Positions 62,156 to 64,000 of a stretch of 64,000 bases of DNA are shown here, one piece after another. The stretch is taken from the NCBI RefSeq assembly GCF_000315915.1, contig NC_020191.1, positions 682,001-746,000 of the forward strand, in the 5' to 3' direction. The notes beneath the pieces are model-generated. The model worked only from the letters and a program-made list of their open reading frames with translations, was not told the DNA's origin and did no database searches. The translations under genes and the position numbers were made by a program. Each line of letters begins with the position of its first letter. Position 1 is the stretch's first letter. The DNA is from Henningerozyma blattae CBS 6284 (lineage: Eukaryota > Ascomycota > Saccharomycetes > Saccharomycetales > Saccharomycetaceae).

Positions 62156-63761
62156 TGTTTTAGTAGTATGTACATTGTTTTTTTAGTAATATATATTCAT
62201 TTTTATTTTTTAACATTATCGTGTCCATTCTATGCAGGTGTACTAATGTTTCACTAGCATTCTCGGTCACGCATTGCCGGACAACACACGGCCAAACAAG
62301 AAACGGCCGTGATTTCCCGAATAGGTCAGTGATGCTCGGAGAATTTTGTGGAGCCAATGAAAAACCAGAATACAAAAAAAAGTAAAAAAGAAAAAAAAGA
62401 CCCCCTCTGTTCAAAATAGACCCCGCCGCTTACTAGTGATGCCAAACATGAACACTCAAACACGTAAATATAAAACAATAAATAAAAAAAATAGACATTA
62501 AAAAAATGTCTCTAGAGGAGATACAGTTCCGATCTTAAAAGCAAACATCAAACGTCAATGCTAATATCTAATCACAATCTTATAGGCCACTGCGATTGCG
62601 ACTCCGGTTGCGATATTGCGATTGCCATTTAAGGCCTTCGATATTCGAGGCTTAGTAACATCAGATTTTCTTGTTCACATTTATTATAGGAATAGCTTGT
62701 TATCTTTTTAGCTGATACAAATCAAAGAGTTGCTATGGACGAATGGCTTGGCCTATTATTTGATAGGACAGATGGGCCATACATTCACGTGCTACTCCGG
62801 AATATCCCTCTACGGCGCTCTCTACCGCACCTTCTGAGGTCCACTTGGCAAAGCCTAGTTCGGAATAACTACCAACATTGTTACCACAGCAACTGGTCAA
62901 AAAGACCAGAAAAAGCCATGGAGCCATGGAGCCATGGATCCTTACTCAAAAACCCGCGGCTATAATATTACGGCCGTTAACTTGGTTCCGTTCTGGGTTG
63001 CTTCCGCGGCTCCTTCCTCAAATGCTCGCATAACCTCCGCATCTGGAGAACGGAGCCGCGGAATTAGTGCTTGTTTTTTCCGCGGACGTATGTAAATTAT
63101 GCTGCCGGTATTTCTGGGGTTGTTTGTGTTGTGGATACTGTTTTGGGCCTGAGATGCGGCAATGGTTATGGATTTACAACGTAAGACGGAAATAAGAAAA
63201 TTCTCCGTTCTAGAAATGTCTCCAGCTCTACGGAAAACGGAGATTGGCTGAGTAATAGATGTGGTGCCAATTGGCTTTCAGCCTGTCCTGGAAAGAAGAA
63301 ATTTTTCTGGTGCCTAAGAATAGTGCTAGAACGTTTTGGGTAACGGCTAAGTATTACGATTCTAATAAAGAATTTAAAGATTACTGGGCTAGGTTCTAAG
63401 TGAAATCTTTCCTGTTTGGTGATGATGCAAAGAATTTTTATTTAGGCCTTTGGATAAGGATGATAGAGTCAAAGGTTTTATATATAAACCAACAAGGTTT
63501 GATTTTAAAGGTACTTGTTACAGGGACTTTGATTCAAAGAATATTCTATTATTAATAACCCCATCAATAAATACTAAAGAAAAGCATCGTTATTGTTTGT
63601 TTTTCGTATTTTTTTTTGCTTTTGTTTTTCTGTTTAAATTTTATTTTAAATACGGTTTAAGAAGATTCACAAGAAAATCATATTAGTACTTTTTACAAAA
63701 TAATAGATTAAGAAAAAGCTTATTTTACGTTACACACATTCACTTAATTTTTACCTATACA
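62156..63761. promoter_or_regulatory. SNQ2 upstream region with Pdr1/Pdr3-type sites
   Basis: A 1.6-kb gap. A GC-rich block at about 62580-63060 holds four CCGCGG cores. Open frames near 62735-62965 and 63450-63686 look unsupported or decayed. Confidence 0.55.
62954..63086. promoter_or_regulatory. Cluster of four CCGCGG elements (PDRE candidates)
   Basis: Cores at 62954-62959, TTCCGCGG 63002-63009, CCGCGGAA 63056-63063 and TTCCGCGGA 63078-63086. The last contains the full pleiotropic drug response element TCCGCGGA. They lie 0.68-0.81 kb before the ATG of the next gene. Pdr1/Pdr3 elements control SNQ2 in S. cerevisiae. Confidence 0.7.
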
Positions 63762-64000
63762 ATGAGTTGGTCGAAATCGAGATCTACCTCGGATAGCTCT
63801 CAATTGGAACTGGAAAGTTACAACGGGACTGGTTCGAATTCCGAAAGTGTCAACTTACAGGAAAAGTGTGCCTTGAGAGTACAAAACAGTAATGGCTCAT
63901 CACATGTCGAAGATGACCATGCCAAGTCTACGTTTGAAGAAACTATCTCGAGAGTCATGTCTAATCATTCCAGAAATGAAAAATTCATAGTCACTGATGA
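63762..64000 (+). CDS. SNQ2: Probable Snq2-type PDR ABC transporter (5' end only)
   Basis: Only 79 codons plus two bases are in the window, starting MSWSKSRSTSDSSQLELESY. The segment is hydrophilic, Ser- and acid-rich, with a later ETISRVMSNHSRNEKFIVTD that recalls the cytosolic N-terminus of PDR-family transporters (compare the SRHTTRSG region of Snq2). No transporter domain is visible yet. The assignment depends on context: SNQ2 follows GAL3 in S. cerevisiae (YDR009W, YDR011W), and the promoter carries PDRE candidates. Snq2 exports multiple drugs across the plasma membrane. Confidence 0.65.
   Translation, partial: MSWSKSRSTSDSSQLELESYNGTGSNSESVNLQEKCALRVQNSNGSSHVEDDHAKSTFEETISRVMSNHSRNEKFIVTD

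Noticed and set aside
62733..62965. Two opposed 64- and 76-residue frames
   Set aside because: Mutually antisense, no homology recognised, located in a GC-rich promoter region.
63825..63845. tRNA B-box-like GGTTCGAATTCC
   Set aside because: It lies in the coding sequence of the SNQ2-like gene and no A-box lies upstream at tRNA spacing.

Overview
The window is nuclear DNA of a budding yeast in the Saccharomycetaceae, outside Saccharomyces sensu stricto. The evidence is closely packed, mostly intronless genes, one spliced ribosomal-protein gene with GTATGT and TACTAAC signals, AT-rich intergenic DNA, and homologs of S. cerevisiae genes in recognisable neighbour blocks. Genes that S. cerevisiae keeps on two sister segments (chromosomes IX and XIV) are interleaved here and several neighbours are missing (TAO3, CSM2, RRT14). 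I infer a lineage that diverged soon after the whole-genome duplication and resolved the gene losses differently. The species cannot be named from sequence alone.

Layout, left to right. (1) 1-29567: STH1 (3' end outside the window), MET18, ASG1, a forkhead FKH1/FKH2 gene, RPL16, FLX1, an unrecognised coiled-coil gene, LAT1, IMP4, a VHS2/MLF3 gene, a GC-rich OM45 and a short HSF1-like factor. (2) 29568-31548: gene-free DNA with a mobile-element relic. (3) 31549-37311: TFC8, a gene at the YPL014W (CIP1) position, MRPS16 and NUP49. (4) 38108-42954: XRN1, with a single-base frame break near its 3' end. (5) 43291-48090: AGC1 and EAF3. (6) 48835-54489: YCK3 and RSP5. (7) 54490-60433: a 6-kb stretch with no intact gene, holding a decayed Mutator-like transposon. 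(8) 60434-64000: a galactokinase-family gene at the GAL3 locus and the 5' end of SNQ2, with Pdr1/Pdr3-type sites upstream.

Most genes are housekeeping: chromatin remodelling and acetylation (STH1, EAF3), transcription (ASG1, FKH, HSF, TFC8), translation and ribosome assembly (RPL16, IMP4, MRPS16), mitochondrial transport and metabolism (FLX1, LAT1, AGC1, OM45), RNA decay and nuclear export (XRN1, NUP49), and ubiquitin and kinase signalling (RSP5, YCK3).

The main discovery is a family of dispersed elements with about 100-bp terminal inverted repeats. Copies lie at about 6965-7444, 29947-30493 and 55424 onward. The last is followed in the same direction by a broken transposase gene with Mutator-like (MULE) catalytic-domain sequence. 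Other oddities are sharp GC-rich islands in an AT-rich background, several perfect inverted repeats in promoters, and a truncated HSF1 paralog.
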